Below are positions 51,107 to 58,895 of a DNA stretch of 64,000 nt, one piece after another; the stretch's first letter is position 1, and each line of letters begins with the position of its first letter. The DNA is taken from contig OZ220706.1 in the NCBI GenBank assembly GCA_965116695.1, forward strand, positions 2,294,001-2,358,000, read 5' to 3'. The notes under the pieces were generated by a model. The model was given only the letters and a program-made list of their open reading frames with translations, did not search any database and was not told the origin of the DNA. Origin of the DNA: JAJDTT01 sp965116695. GTDB taxonomy: Bacteria > Acidobacteriota > UBA6911 > RPQK01 > JAJDTT01. Position numbers and translations under genes: made by a program.

Positions 51107-52738
51107 TCACTCCGTGGTGCGGGTAACGGTGAGGAAGCGATCCACGGGCACGTCCATCAGGACTTGCTCCCTGCCGTCCGGCCACCGGACCAGCAGCCGG
51201 TCGAGACGTTGGGCAGGTCCCAGGCCGAAGTGCAGGCGCAGGTCGTTTTGCGAGAGGTAGCTCCCGCCGCTTCGAACTTCCCGCGTCAGCTTGCGGCCCG
51301 GGATGACCGCCGTGACCCGGGCGCCGATGGCCGGTTCGTTGGGTTCCTTCCCCACCAGCCGGACCGTCAGCCAGTGGCCCGTTCGAGCCGTGTCGTTCCG
51401 CAGAATGGTCGGGGAATCGTCCACGTTGCTGACCACCACGTCGACGTCGCCGTCGTTGTCCAGATCGCCGAACGCGGCCCCGCGGCTGGATCTGGCCAAT
51501 GCCAGGCCCGGACCTGCGGAGACCAGCTCCTGAAATCTTCCCGACCCCGTATTGAGGAACAACTGGTTGCGCTGGGCGTAGCGCTCGTCCCATTCACGTT
51601 CTTCCACCTGGGGGTAGGTGTGGCCGTTGGCGACGAAGAGGTCCAGGTCCCCGTCGGAATCGACGTCGAAGAACTGCGTGCCCCAGGCCACGAATGGAAA
51701 ACTCGGACGTCCCAAGCCGATCTGCGGGCTCATGTCGGAAAAGAGGCTCGCTGACGTGCTCTTGTAGACGGCGTTGTACTCCCGCGAAAAGTTGGTCACC
51801 ACGATATCCGGGTTCCCGTCGGCATCGACGTCGCCGATGTCCACTCCCATGCAGGCCTGGGTCTGGCCGTCCCATCCGACGGCGACGCCGCTCAGCAGCC
51901 CCGCCTCCTCGAAACGGCCCCGGCCCTGGTTCCGGTAGAGATAGTTGGGAGTCCGGTCGTTGGCCACGAAGAGATCCAGGTCCGCGTCGTTGTCGATATC
52001 GGTCCAAATGACGCCCAGGCCATAGTACATCGCCGCGTCGGCGACGCCGGCCGCTTGCGAAACGTCGGTGAAGGTCCCGTCGCCGTTGTTCCGGTAGAGG
52101 AAATCGGGCGCCCCCTTCAGTCCCCGGGGGCCGCATCCCACCCGCAGCCCATAGTAGTTGCACACCCGGTCCTCCCGGCTGGGATCGGTATGTTCAACGG
52201 CGACGTAGTTGGCCACGAAGAGGTCCAGGTCCCCGTCGCCGTCGTAGTCGGCGAAGGCGCTCCCGGTGCTGAACCGGGGACACGAAACTCCGGCCCGTAG
52301 GGCGGCCTCGGTGAAGGTCCCGTCCCCGTTGCTGCGATAGAGCCGATTGGGTCCCAGATTGGTGACGTAGAGGTCGAGGTTCCCGTCGCCGTCGTAGTCT
52401 CCCGCGCAGGCGCCCATGCTCCAACCCCGGAAGCCGACACCCGCCGCTCCGGTGACGTCGGTGAAGGAACCGTCGCGATCGTTGCGATAGAGCCGGTTGC
52501 CGGGGGAGCCGGACCGATTGGCAGCCGGGCCCGTTAGCAGATAGATGTCGAGCCAACCGTCACCATCGTAGTCCAGGAGCGCGACCCCGCTCCCGATCTG
52601 TTCGCGGATGTTGGTTTTCCCGGGTGATCCGCCCCCATGCTTCCAGCGGATGCCGCTGGCGGCGGTTACGTCGGTCAGACGAGGCTCCGGTTCGGGACCG
52701 AGTCCGATCAGGAGGAATAGACTTGCGAGGACGCCCAT
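51107..52738 (-). CDS. CRTAC1-family protein (FG-GAP repeats plus ASPIC/UnbV)
   Basis: 543 residues. Short signal peptide (MGVLASLFLLIGLGPEPEP). At least seven FG-GAP/VCBS calcium-loop motifs follow (LDYDGDGWLD, DYDGDGNLD, DYDGDGDLD, DIDNDADLD, DVDADGNPD, DVDSDGDLD, DLDNDGDVD), forming a beta-propeller. A C-terminal ASPIC/UnbV domain (GHWLTVRLVGKEPNEPAIGA, LRLHFGLGPAQRLDRLLV) closes it. Secreted or surface adhesive role is usual for the fold; no enzymatic activity is known. It begins 9 nt after the stop of the SGNH-like gene, so they are co-transcribed. A larger TPR-containing relative is at 40109-42559. Confidence 0.9.
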   Translation of the reverse strand: MGVLASLFLLIGLGPEPEPRLTDVTAASGIRWKHGGGSPGKTNIREQIGSGVALLDYDGDGWLDIYLLTGPAANRSGSPGNRLYRNDRDGSFTDVTGAAGVGFRGWSMGACAGDYDGDGNLDLYVTNLGPNRLYRSNGDGTFTEAALRAGVSCPRFSTGSAFADYDGDGDLDLFVANYVAVEHTDPSREDRVCNYYGLRVGCGPRGLKGAPDFLYRNNGDGTFTDVSQAAGVADAAMYYGLGVIWTDIDNDADLDLFVANDRTPNYLYRNQGRGRFEEAGLLSGVAVGWDGQTQACMGVDIGDVDADGNPDIVVTNFSREYNAVYKSTSASLFSDMSPQIGLGRPSFPFVAWGTQFFDVDSDGDLDLFVANGHTYPQVEEREWDERYAQRNQLFLNTGSGRFQELVSAGPGLALARSSRGAAFGDLDNDGDVDVVVSNVDDSPTILRNDTARTGHWLTVRLVGKEPNEPAIGARVTAVIPGRKLTREVRSGGSYLSQNDLRLHFGLGPAQRLDRLLVRWPDGREQVLMDVPVDRFLTVTRTTE

Positions 52739-52747
52739 CGGCGTTCG

Positions 52748-54040
52748 TCATCTCCGTTTGGGCTTCATCTCGATGTATTTCGATGGATCGGTGGAGTAGC
52801 TGATGGGTTTCGGGTCGAGCAGTTCCACCAACTTGTCTTTGATGGCAAAGGCCTGAAAAAAGTTGCCCCGGGGATTGTAGTGGCCGATCCAATACCGCTT
52901 GATGTACTCGTCCACGGTGACCTTGAACTGGGCATAATCCCTCCGGTGCGCCTCCATCAGATCGACATAGGGAAGCCTCTTCTCATTTAGAAAATCAAGC
53001 AGGCTCTGGTCGAAACGTTCCCCTGTGCTCAGCACCTTTGCTGCGTTCCTTTGCCCGTAGGAGAGAACGAAGAGGACTTGTTTTCCCTGAGCCGCCGCAT
53101 AGTGCTCGATCTTCTCGATGATCCTCATGGTGGCGAACAGCGCGGCTCTGGTGTAGAGCCTCTCTGCGGTTCGTTTCAGCTCTTCCGGAGTCCCGATGCT
53201 GACCTGGAGGCCGTGTTCCCGGGCCAGCTCCTCGATCACGTCGTAGCCCGGCTGCAGGGAGCCCGCCCCCGGGTCCCTTTGGGCCAGGACGATCTTCAGC
53301 ACGAAGTCGTCCCTGAACCGCTCGAACACCCAGTCGACGTCGCTGAGGTTGCGAACCGAATCGGGAGTCGGACAGGGATTCTTGAACTCCGTGAATTGGC
53401 CGGTCGCGGGATTCGCCGCGACATAGGGCATGGTGGAGCCGAGCACGGCCGGCCACATCCCGGTCGGATAGCCCAATCGAATGTTGCGCCAGCCATGCAG
53501 GTTCCGATAGTGATCGTCGTCGTAGATGTTGAAGATGATGTACCGGGCGGGGGTCCGGGTTTCCTCCCGCAGCATCCTCAGGTAGGCCTGGTAGACGGAG
53601 TACCCCCCGACTCCGAAGTTGCGCAGAGGTTCACACAGGTGGGCGGCGAGTACTTCCTGCCAGGTCTCGCCGTCGCTGACTTGGTCGCAGTGGGTGAAAC
53701 TGTCTCCGTAGGTGTTGATCCGGCAAGGGTTGTCGCCGTACATGATGGTTCGGCGGGCGCCCGCATACCGGTAGGTCGATATCGATCCATCGACTCCGTG
53801 TTTGACCCGCCGGTCGTGAAACACCCATCCCAGTTCGCCGTCGTAGGCTTCCCCCAGGCTTGACCTGCCCAGGATCCAGTCATCCACCAGCTCCGGCGGG
53901 TACAGAATACTTTTCAAGTAGGCTTGGGCCTGCAGCTCCCACGCTTCATTAACTTGCGCCGGGCGCGTCCCTTGCGCCCCCGCCGCCAGGGTGAGCAACA
54001 GGCAAGCCAACCCTGAAGCCGCCAGACTGGTTCTTGGCAT
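52748..54040 (-). CDS. Secreted SGNH/GDSL-like hydrolase
   Basis: 430 residues. Sec signal MPRTSLAASGLACLLLTLAAG. The SGNH block I nucleophile lies in NTYGDSFTHCDQV (G-D-S-F), block II Gly is in NFGVGGYSVYQAYL, and a possible catalytic His is in WIGHYNPRGNFFQAFAIKD (H-x-N-P-x-G-N, near residue 395), an arrangement seen in SGNH esterases and AlgX/PatB-like acetyl-transferring enzymes. Likely removes or transfers acyl groups on secreted glycans; this is family-based. First gene of a pair with the CRTAC1 protein. Confidence 0.75.
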   Translation of the reverse strand: MPRTSLAASGLACLLLTLAAGAQGTRPAQVNEAWELQAQAYLKSILYPPELVDDWILGRSSLGEAYDGELGWVFHDRRVKHGVDGSISTYRYAGARRTIMYGDNPCRINTYGDSFTHCDQVSDGETWQEVLAAHLCEPLRNFGVGGYSVYQAYLRMLREETRTPARYIIFNIYDDDHYRNLHGWRNIRLGYPTGMWPAVLGSTMPYVAANPATGQFTEFKNPCPTPDSVRNLSDVDWVFERFRDDFVLKIVLAQRDPGAGSLQPGYDVIEELAREHGLQVSIGTPEELKRTAERLYTRAALFATMRIIEKIEHYAAAQGKQVLFVLSYGQRNAAKVLSTGERFDQSLLDFLNEKRLPYVDLMEAHRRDYAQFKVTVDEYIKRYWIGHYNPRGNFFQAFAIKDKLVELLDPKPISYSTDPSKYIEMKPKRR

Positions 54041-54070
54041 AGTCGATCCTCGGTTCGAATCTCGCGTCGA

Positions 54071-54128
54071 ATGGCAATCAATCCATGTAATATATCAACA
54101 TAACCCAGTCGAATAACGATATTGCCAT
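54071..54128. promoter_or_regulatory. Divergent AT-rich promoter region with inverted repeat
   Basis: The gap between the divergent genes starting at 54040 (minus) and 54156 (plus) is unusually AT-rich (for example GTAATATATCAACATAA). ATGGCAAT (54071-54078) and ATTGCCAT (54121-54128) are exact reverse complements, 42 bp apart, bracketing it. They could be half-sites of an operator; no regulator is identifiable nearby. Confidence 0.35.
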
Positions 54129-54155
54129 GCCCGCCTCATGCCGAAGGGACGCCGA

Positions 54156-55379
54156 ATGGACTCCAAGCTGCCGCCGCTCAATCGCAGGGACTGCCTGAAG
54201 ACACTCTCGTTGGGCGCGTTCGCCGGAACCGCGGCGGGGGTTTTCCCGGCATGCCGGCGGGATGAACTTGGAGTCCCCGAGTGGGTCGCCTTTCCGGAAG
54301 AGGAATGGGTGAGGATCGATCCGGCCGACGCGGGTCTGGATGCGGGCCGGATGGATCGCATCTTCGCCGCCGCCGATATCCGCCCCGGAGGCTTCGGCGG
54401 CACGGCTCCCGGCGATGACGAATGGGGCGCCGTCCTGACCCGCGGGGGCTACCTCGTCTACGCATTCGGGGATCCCGCCTACAAGACGCAGTCGGCGTCA
54501 CTGGGGAAATGCCTGGTCCGCGCCCTGCTGGGAATGGCGGTGGACGACGGCCGGGTCGACCCGGACGAACCGATCTGGAAAACTTGGACCGGCCGCGACG
54601 AGCTGTCGCATCCCCACAAATACCTGGATGAAGGGCATCACAAGACCCTCACCTGGCGGAAACTAGTCAACCACCGGGGAGGATTCATCCTGGAGAGCGG
54701 TTACCACTGGCGGAACAAGCCGGGAGAGCGGGACCCGGAGGTGGCGGCGCATTGGATTCACGGCACCATCCCGGACTGGGCGAAATGGACGGGAGACCCG
54801 ATCTACGACAACTACTCCCACACGGAACCGGGCACCGTCACCCGGTACAGCAGCGGAGGCTATGTCCGTCTGGGTCAGGCCTTGACCGTCCTCTGGGACC
54901 GGGACCTGAAAGACGTCATCGACGAGCGGCTGTTCGGCCCCATGGGAATCCCTCCCGACCGCTGGGAATGGAAGCCCGGCAAGGTGCTCCAGGACACGAA
55001 GGACTTCTATCCCGCCATTCCCCACTATGGCGAGTACGTCGATCCACCCTACGAGATCAACGGCAACGTGGTTCGGGGCGGTCCGGGCTGGTTCATGATC
55101 AGTTCGGAAGATCTGGCCCGCTTCGGCCTGTTGATCGCAACCCGGGGGATCTGGCGCGGCGAACGGCTGGTCAGCCCCGAGTGGCTCCGGGGCCATGCCG
55201 GACTGGACATCCACGTGACGGCCGGCGACCCCGAAACCCATGTGTCGCTGGGCAAGACGAACACCAAGAACTTCCCGTTCGGGAGGGAGGTTGGCGCCCG
55301 GGGATATTTCTCCTTTCCCAAGGATCTCATCACGGGGCCGGTCTCGCCGCCTCAGGCGCCATCCTATGGTGCATACTGA
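54156..55379 (+). CDS. Serine beta-lactamase/DD-peptidase-like hydrolase, Tat-exported
   Basis: 407 residues from the ATG at 54156, which has GAAGGGAC upstream; 54138 is an alternative. A twin-arginine-type signal is present (LNRRDCLKTLSLGAFAGTAA) followed by a Cys (FPAC) that may be a lipobox. The class C beta-lactamase-like fold is indicated by the S-x-x-K nucleophile motif Ser115-L-G-Lys118 and the Tyr motif YSSGGY at Tyr231. The family includes esterases and D-aminopeptidases as well as beta-lactamases, so this should not be read as a resistance gene. Followed by a CocE hydrolase on the same strand. Confidence 0.82.
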   Translation: MDSKLPPLNRRDCLKTLSLGAFAGTAAGVFPACRRDELGVPEWVAFPEEEWVRIDPADAGLDAGRMDRIFAAADIRPGGFGGTAPGDDEWGAVLTRGGYLVYAFGDPAYKTQSASLGKCLVRALLGMAVDDGRVDPDEPIWKTWTGRDELSHPHKYLDEGHHKTLTWRKLVNHRGGFILESGYHWRNKPGERDPEVAAHWIHGTIPDWAKWTGDPIYDNYSHTEPGTVTRYSSGGYVRLGQALTVLWDRDLKDVIDERLFGPMGIPPDRWEWKPGKVLQDTKDFYPAIPHYGEYVDPPYEINGNVVRGGPGWFMISSEDLARFGLLIATRGIWRGERLVSPEWLRGHAGLDIHVTAGDPETHVSLGKTNTKNFPFGREVGARGYFSFPKDLITGPVSPPQAPSYGAY

Positions 55380-55428
55380 CAATTCTTGGGGGCAGTTCGT
55401 AGATTAATTCAATATGGAGAAAATATAC

Positions 55429-57558
55429 ATGGCATCAGACCGTGACACTTGCAGATCCAAGACTCGGGAGAATGAGGGGCCGTTTGGACGGGCCATCTTT
55501 ATTGCTCTATTGATGATCTTCCCACCCACCTCAATCGTTCATTCGAAAGGAACGATGTCTGAACCAAAATATAAAAACAATCTTAAAGTGGAATTCGTAC
55601 GGGTTCCCATGCGGGACGGCGTCGAGCTGGCGGCCAAGATCGTGCGTCCCGACGCCGAAGGCCCGTTCCCCGGGGTGATGATGTACTACCCGTACCGTTT
55701 TCTGAACGACTCGGACGACCTGGCCTTCCCCTGGCCGGTCGGACCCACGCCCTACCTGGCGGAAAGAGGCTATGCCGTCGTTCAGTATGAGGTCCGCGGG
55801 ACCGGAAACTCGGGAGGCTGGACCAAGGACATCTATTCCGCAGACGAGCGGCGGGACGGCTACGAGATGGTGGAGTGGATCGCCGGCCAACCCTGGTGCA
55901 ACGGCAACGTGGGGATGATCGGCATCTCCTACGGAGGGGTGGTCCAGTGGCAGGTGGCGGTGCAGGCGCCTCCCAGCCTGAAGGCCATCATCGTCCGCTC
56001 CGCCAACGACGACGTCTACACCGAGTGGACCTACCCCGGCGGCGTCCTCCGGCCCTACATGTTCGACACCTTCTCTCCCCTGATGACGGCCTCCAACCTG
56101 CTGCCGCCCAATCCGGACATCGCCGGCCCCAAGTGGAGCGAGATCTGGCAGGAGCGGTTGGAGAAGAGCGAGCCCTGGGGCATCGGCTACATTTCCAACC
56201 AGCAGAACGGTCCCTACTGGCAGGACCGGTCGCTGGCGAAGGACTTCAACCGGGTCAAGTGCGCCGTCTACGTCATCGGGGGCTGGTCCGACTGCTATCC
56301 GACGGCGCTGTTGCGAGCTTACTCAAACTTGAAGGTCCCCAAGCGGGCGCTGATCGGTCCCTGGGGCCATTGGTGGCCGGAGGTGGAGAGGGCGGTCCCC
56401 GGACCCCGGATCGAGGGCGGCATCGAGTACGTGAAGTGGTTCGACTACTGGCTCAAGGGGATCGACAACGGCGTCATGGACGAGCCGCCGGTGACCATCT
56501 TCGTCAAGAAGTACAAGAAACCGTCGGCCCGGATGTACCTGGAGGAACCCGGTTCGTGGCGGTCGGAGCGGGAGTGGCCCATCGCCCGCACCCGGCCGAC
56601 GCCGTTCTACTTCCACTCCGGCGGCCGGCTGAGCCGCGGGGAAGACGCGGCGGAAGGCCGCGACGAGTACGAATACGATCCCGTAGCGGGACTCACCTCG
56701 GGGATTCACTGGGGCGGCGGCGTCCTGCCCTGGGGCATGCCCATCGATCAGCGGCTCGACGACGCGTTCTCCGTGACCTATACGACGCCTCCGCTGGAAG
56801 AGGAAGTGGAGGTGACGGGAACTCCCCAGGCCGTGCTCAACGTCTCCTCCAGCGCCGAGGTCGCCTATTTCCGGGTGAAGCTCATCGACGTGGCCCCCGA
56901 CGGGACCTGCAAGCTGGTCCGCTACGGCGGCCTCAATGCGACCCATCGCGACTCGCACTTCGAACCTGAAGCCCTGGTGCCGGGGCAGATCCACGAAATC
57001 ACGGTCCCGTTGAAGACGATTTCATACGTCTACGCTCCGGGACACCGGATCCGGGTGGCCGTCACCAGCGCCGACATCCAGAACGCATGGCCGACGGCGC
57101 TGAGCGCCATCAACTCGATCCACCGCGGGGGGCGTTTTCCGTCCCGGATCATCCTCCCCGTCGTTCCCCGGCAGAACCCGAGCCTCCCGCCCCCGGATCT
57201 GAAGATCCTGCCCCCGGCCGATCCCGATATTCTCGCCAAGCCCACGGAGTACTCCATCACCCGCGACCTGGTGAACGAGACCGCGACGGTCCGGTTGTCC
57301 GTGGACGATCGGGAGTACGGCCGTCTCATCGAGTCCAGCTTCACCGTGTCGTCGAAAGAACCCGCCAACGCTGTGCTCAAGGCCCGCACCATCCGTTCCC
57401 TGAACCGGCCCGGCATGAAGGTCCTGGTGGAGGCGAACGAGGTGACCAGCAGCGACCGGTCCGCCTTCCACCATGTGGGCCAGGTCGAAGTCACGGTCAA
57501 CGGCAAGCCTCACACCAACAAGAGCTGGTCCGTGAGCGTGCCAAGGAAACTGAATTGA
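55429..57558 (+). CDS. Secreted CocE/NonD hydrolase with extra C-terminal module
   Basis: 709 residues from the ATG at 55429, which has GGAG 8 nt upstream; the in-frame ATG at 55414 is less well placed. Signal segment GRAIFIALLMIFPPTSIVHS. Triad: Ser in GISYGG, Asp in GGWSDCYPT, His in GPWGHWWPE. VPMRDGVELAAKIVRP and EVRGTGNSGG are conserved. The jelly-roll is followed by the ~120-residue beta module (EYSITRDLVNETATVRLS) and the shared terminus KSWSVSVPRKLN. It is closest to the 29475 paralogue. The first ~120 bp are more AT-rich than the rest of the gene. Confidence 0.9.
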   Translation: MASDRDTCRSKTRENEGPFGRAIFIALLMIFPPTSIVHSKGTMSEPKYKNNLKVEFVRVPMRDGVELAAKIVRPDAEGPFPGVMMYYPYRFLNDSDDLAFPWPVGPTPYLAERGYAVVQYEVRGTGNSGGWTKDIYSADERRDGYEMVEWIAGQPWCNGNVGMIGISYGGVVQWQVAVQAPPSLKAIIVRSANDDVYTEWTYPGGVLRPYMFDTFSPLMTASNLLPPNPDIAGPKWSEIWQERLEKSEPWGIGYISNQQNGPYWQDRSLAKDFNRVKCAVYVIGGWSDCYPTALLRAYSNLKVPKRALIGPWGHWWPEVERAVPGPRIEGGIEYVKWFDYWLKGIDNGVMDEPPVTIFVKKYKKPSARMYLEEPGSWRSEREWPIARTRPTPFYFHSGGRLSRGEDAAEGRDEYEYDPVAGLTSGIHWGGGVLPWGMPIDQRLDDAFSVTYTTPPLEEEVEVTGTPQAVLNVSSSAEVAYFRVKLIDVAPDGTCKLVRYGGLNATHRDSHFEPEALVPGQIHEITVPLKTISYVYAPGHRIRVAVTSADIQNAWPTALSAINSIHRGGRFPSRIILPVVPRQNPSLPPPDLKILPPADPDILAKPTEYSITRDLVNETATVRLSVDDREYGRLIESSFTVSSKEPANAVLKARTIRSLNRPGMKVLVEANEVTSSDRSAFHHVGQVEVTVNGKPHTNKSWSVSVPRKLN

Positions 57559-57610
57559 GAACGGATTTCCGGCGGTTTTTGGGGAAAGGACGGGGGGACG
57601 GGAAAGGCCC

Positions 57611-57626
57611 CTCCCGGCGCCGGGAG
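57611..57626. promoter_or_regulatory. Perfect palindrome overlapping a ribosome-binding site
   Basis: CTCCCGGCGCCGGGAG is its own reverse complement and can fold as a 6-bp stem with loop GCGC. Its 3' arm contains GGGAG, the likely ribosome site for the TTG start at 57632. The hairpin would hide that site in mRNA. Confidence 0.5.
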
Positions 57627-57631
57627 AGATC

Positions 57632-58786
57632 TTGAGCGGAAACTTGGCCTGGTTGGCGATCCGGGCATCACATGTCGTGATTGTGATGTTCGGTCTGTGC
57701 TCGTTCCTCTGGGCTCAGCCGGTGGATCTACAGCGGGTGCAGGCTCTCGTCAGCTCGGGAGACCTGGCCGGAGCCCGGCTCCTGCTCACTCGCGCCGTGG
57801 AAGCGAATCCTCGATCCTTGCAATCGTGGGCCATGCTCGCCGGGGTGTGCGCCGGACTCGAGGATTGGCCCGCCGCCCGGGACGCCTACCAGCGGGCGTT
57901 GGATCAAACGCCGGACAACCCTGAGCTCCTGGCTGGACTGGGATTCGTGCTGGCTCGCCAGGGAGAGCTGCAGAAAGCGCTCGCCGCGCTGCGGAAGAGT
58001 TCGAGCCTGGACCCGGACAACGCACGGGTGCGCTTCCTGCTGGGGCGGGTGCAGTTCGAGGCGCAGCAATTCGACGCGGCCGTTTCCAATTTCGAGCAGG
58101 CGATGCTCCGGGAGCCGGAAAACGAGTCGTTCTACCTGGAGTACGCTCAGATTCTGTCGCGGGGCCAGGCCTACTCCGGGGCCGAGAAGATCCTCGAGTA
58201 CGGTCTTCGACAACTGCCCCGGTCGAAGGCGATCCGCTTCGAACTGGGGGTCTGTTACCAGGAGCAGTTGAAGAGCCGGCAGGCGCAGCAGGAGTTCCGT
58301 CGAGTCATCCAGCAGGACGCGTCCTTCCCTGGAGTCTACGCGGCCCTGGCCGGTTCGATGTTGGAGAGCGGGCAGTTGGAGGAGGCGGAGCCGGTACTGC
58401 AAGACGCGCTCAAGGTCAATGGTGGAGATTTCGACTCGCGTTACCTCTACGCGGTGCTGCTCGCCCGGCTGGGGCGCACGACGGAGGCCGTGTCCCAACT
58501 CAGGAAATGCCTCGAGTTGAGGGGCGGCGACGCTCGGGTCCACTACCAGTTGGGGAAGGCGTTGGCAGAGTCCGGGGAGATCGAAGGTGCGGAATCCGCG
58601 TTGGATCGCGCAGTCCGGCTGGACCCGGAGTCGAAGGAAGCTCATCTCGAGTTGGGCCGGCTGTATTCGAGGCGGGGACTGACCGGGAAGGCTCAGCGGT
58701 ATCTGGAGCGGTTTGAAGAACTCCGTCGGAAACAGGAGCGGGAGGATCGGGAGCGAGGGGATCGAGTGTTGGTGGTGGAGGAGTGA
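57632..58786 (+). CDS. Exported tetratricopeptide-repeat protein
   Basis: 384 residues from a TTG with GGGAGAG upstream. Hydrophobic N-terminus (VIVMFGLCSFLWAQP) ends in a cleavable signal. The remainder is about ten consecutive TPR units of 34 residues, with consensus patterns such as AWAMLAGV-type (SWAMLAGVCAGLEDWPAARD), ELLAGLGFVLARQGELQKAL and VHYQLGKALAESGEIEGAES. TPR arrays mediate protein contacts; no catalytic domain is present. It follows the CocE gene by 73 nt on the same strand. The leader contains a palindrome over the ribosome site. Confidence 0.85.
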   Translation: MSGNLAWLAIRASHVVIVMFGLCSFLWAQPVDLQRVQALVSSGDLAGARLLLTRAVEANPRSLQSWAMLAGVCAGLEDWPAARDAYQRALDQTPDNPELLAGLGFVLARQGELQKALAALRKSSSLDPDNARVRFLLGRVQFEAQQFDAAVSNFEQAMLREPENESFYLEYAQILSRGQAYSGAEKILEYGLRQLPRSKAIRFELGVCYQEQLKSRQAQQEFRRVIQQDASFPGVYAALAGSMLESGQLEEAEPVLQDALKVNGGDFDSRYLYAVLLARLGRTTEAVSQLRKCLELRGGDARVHYQLGKALAESGEIEGAESALDRAVRLDPESKEAHLELGRLYSRRGLTGKAQRYLERFEELRRKQEREDRERGDRVLVVEE

Positions 58787-58877
58787 TTCTCGGTCGCATC
58801 CTTTCCTTGCGGGGGGCGGAGGGAGGGGAATTTTTGGTCTTCCGGTGCGGGTTCGGTGGGCTGTTGCATTGGAGTTC

Positions 58878-58895
58878 GGCGACTAGAAAGTCGCC
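58878..58895. repeat. Palindrome containing a gene's stop codon
   Basis: GGCGACT (58878-58884) pairs exactly with AGTCGCC (58889-58895), loop AGAA. On the minus strand the TAG stop of the haem dehydrogenase gene (58883-58885) lies at the stem-loop junction, so the element supplies the final Thr-Phe codons and the stop. With its flank CGCTCCC it resembles the copy at 42638-42660. Confidence 0.75.

Noticed and set aside
54156..55379. Antibiotic-resistance beta-lactamase
   Set aside because: Only the general S-x-x-K/Tyr fold is visible. The family is dominated by esterases and peptidases and there is no resistance context.
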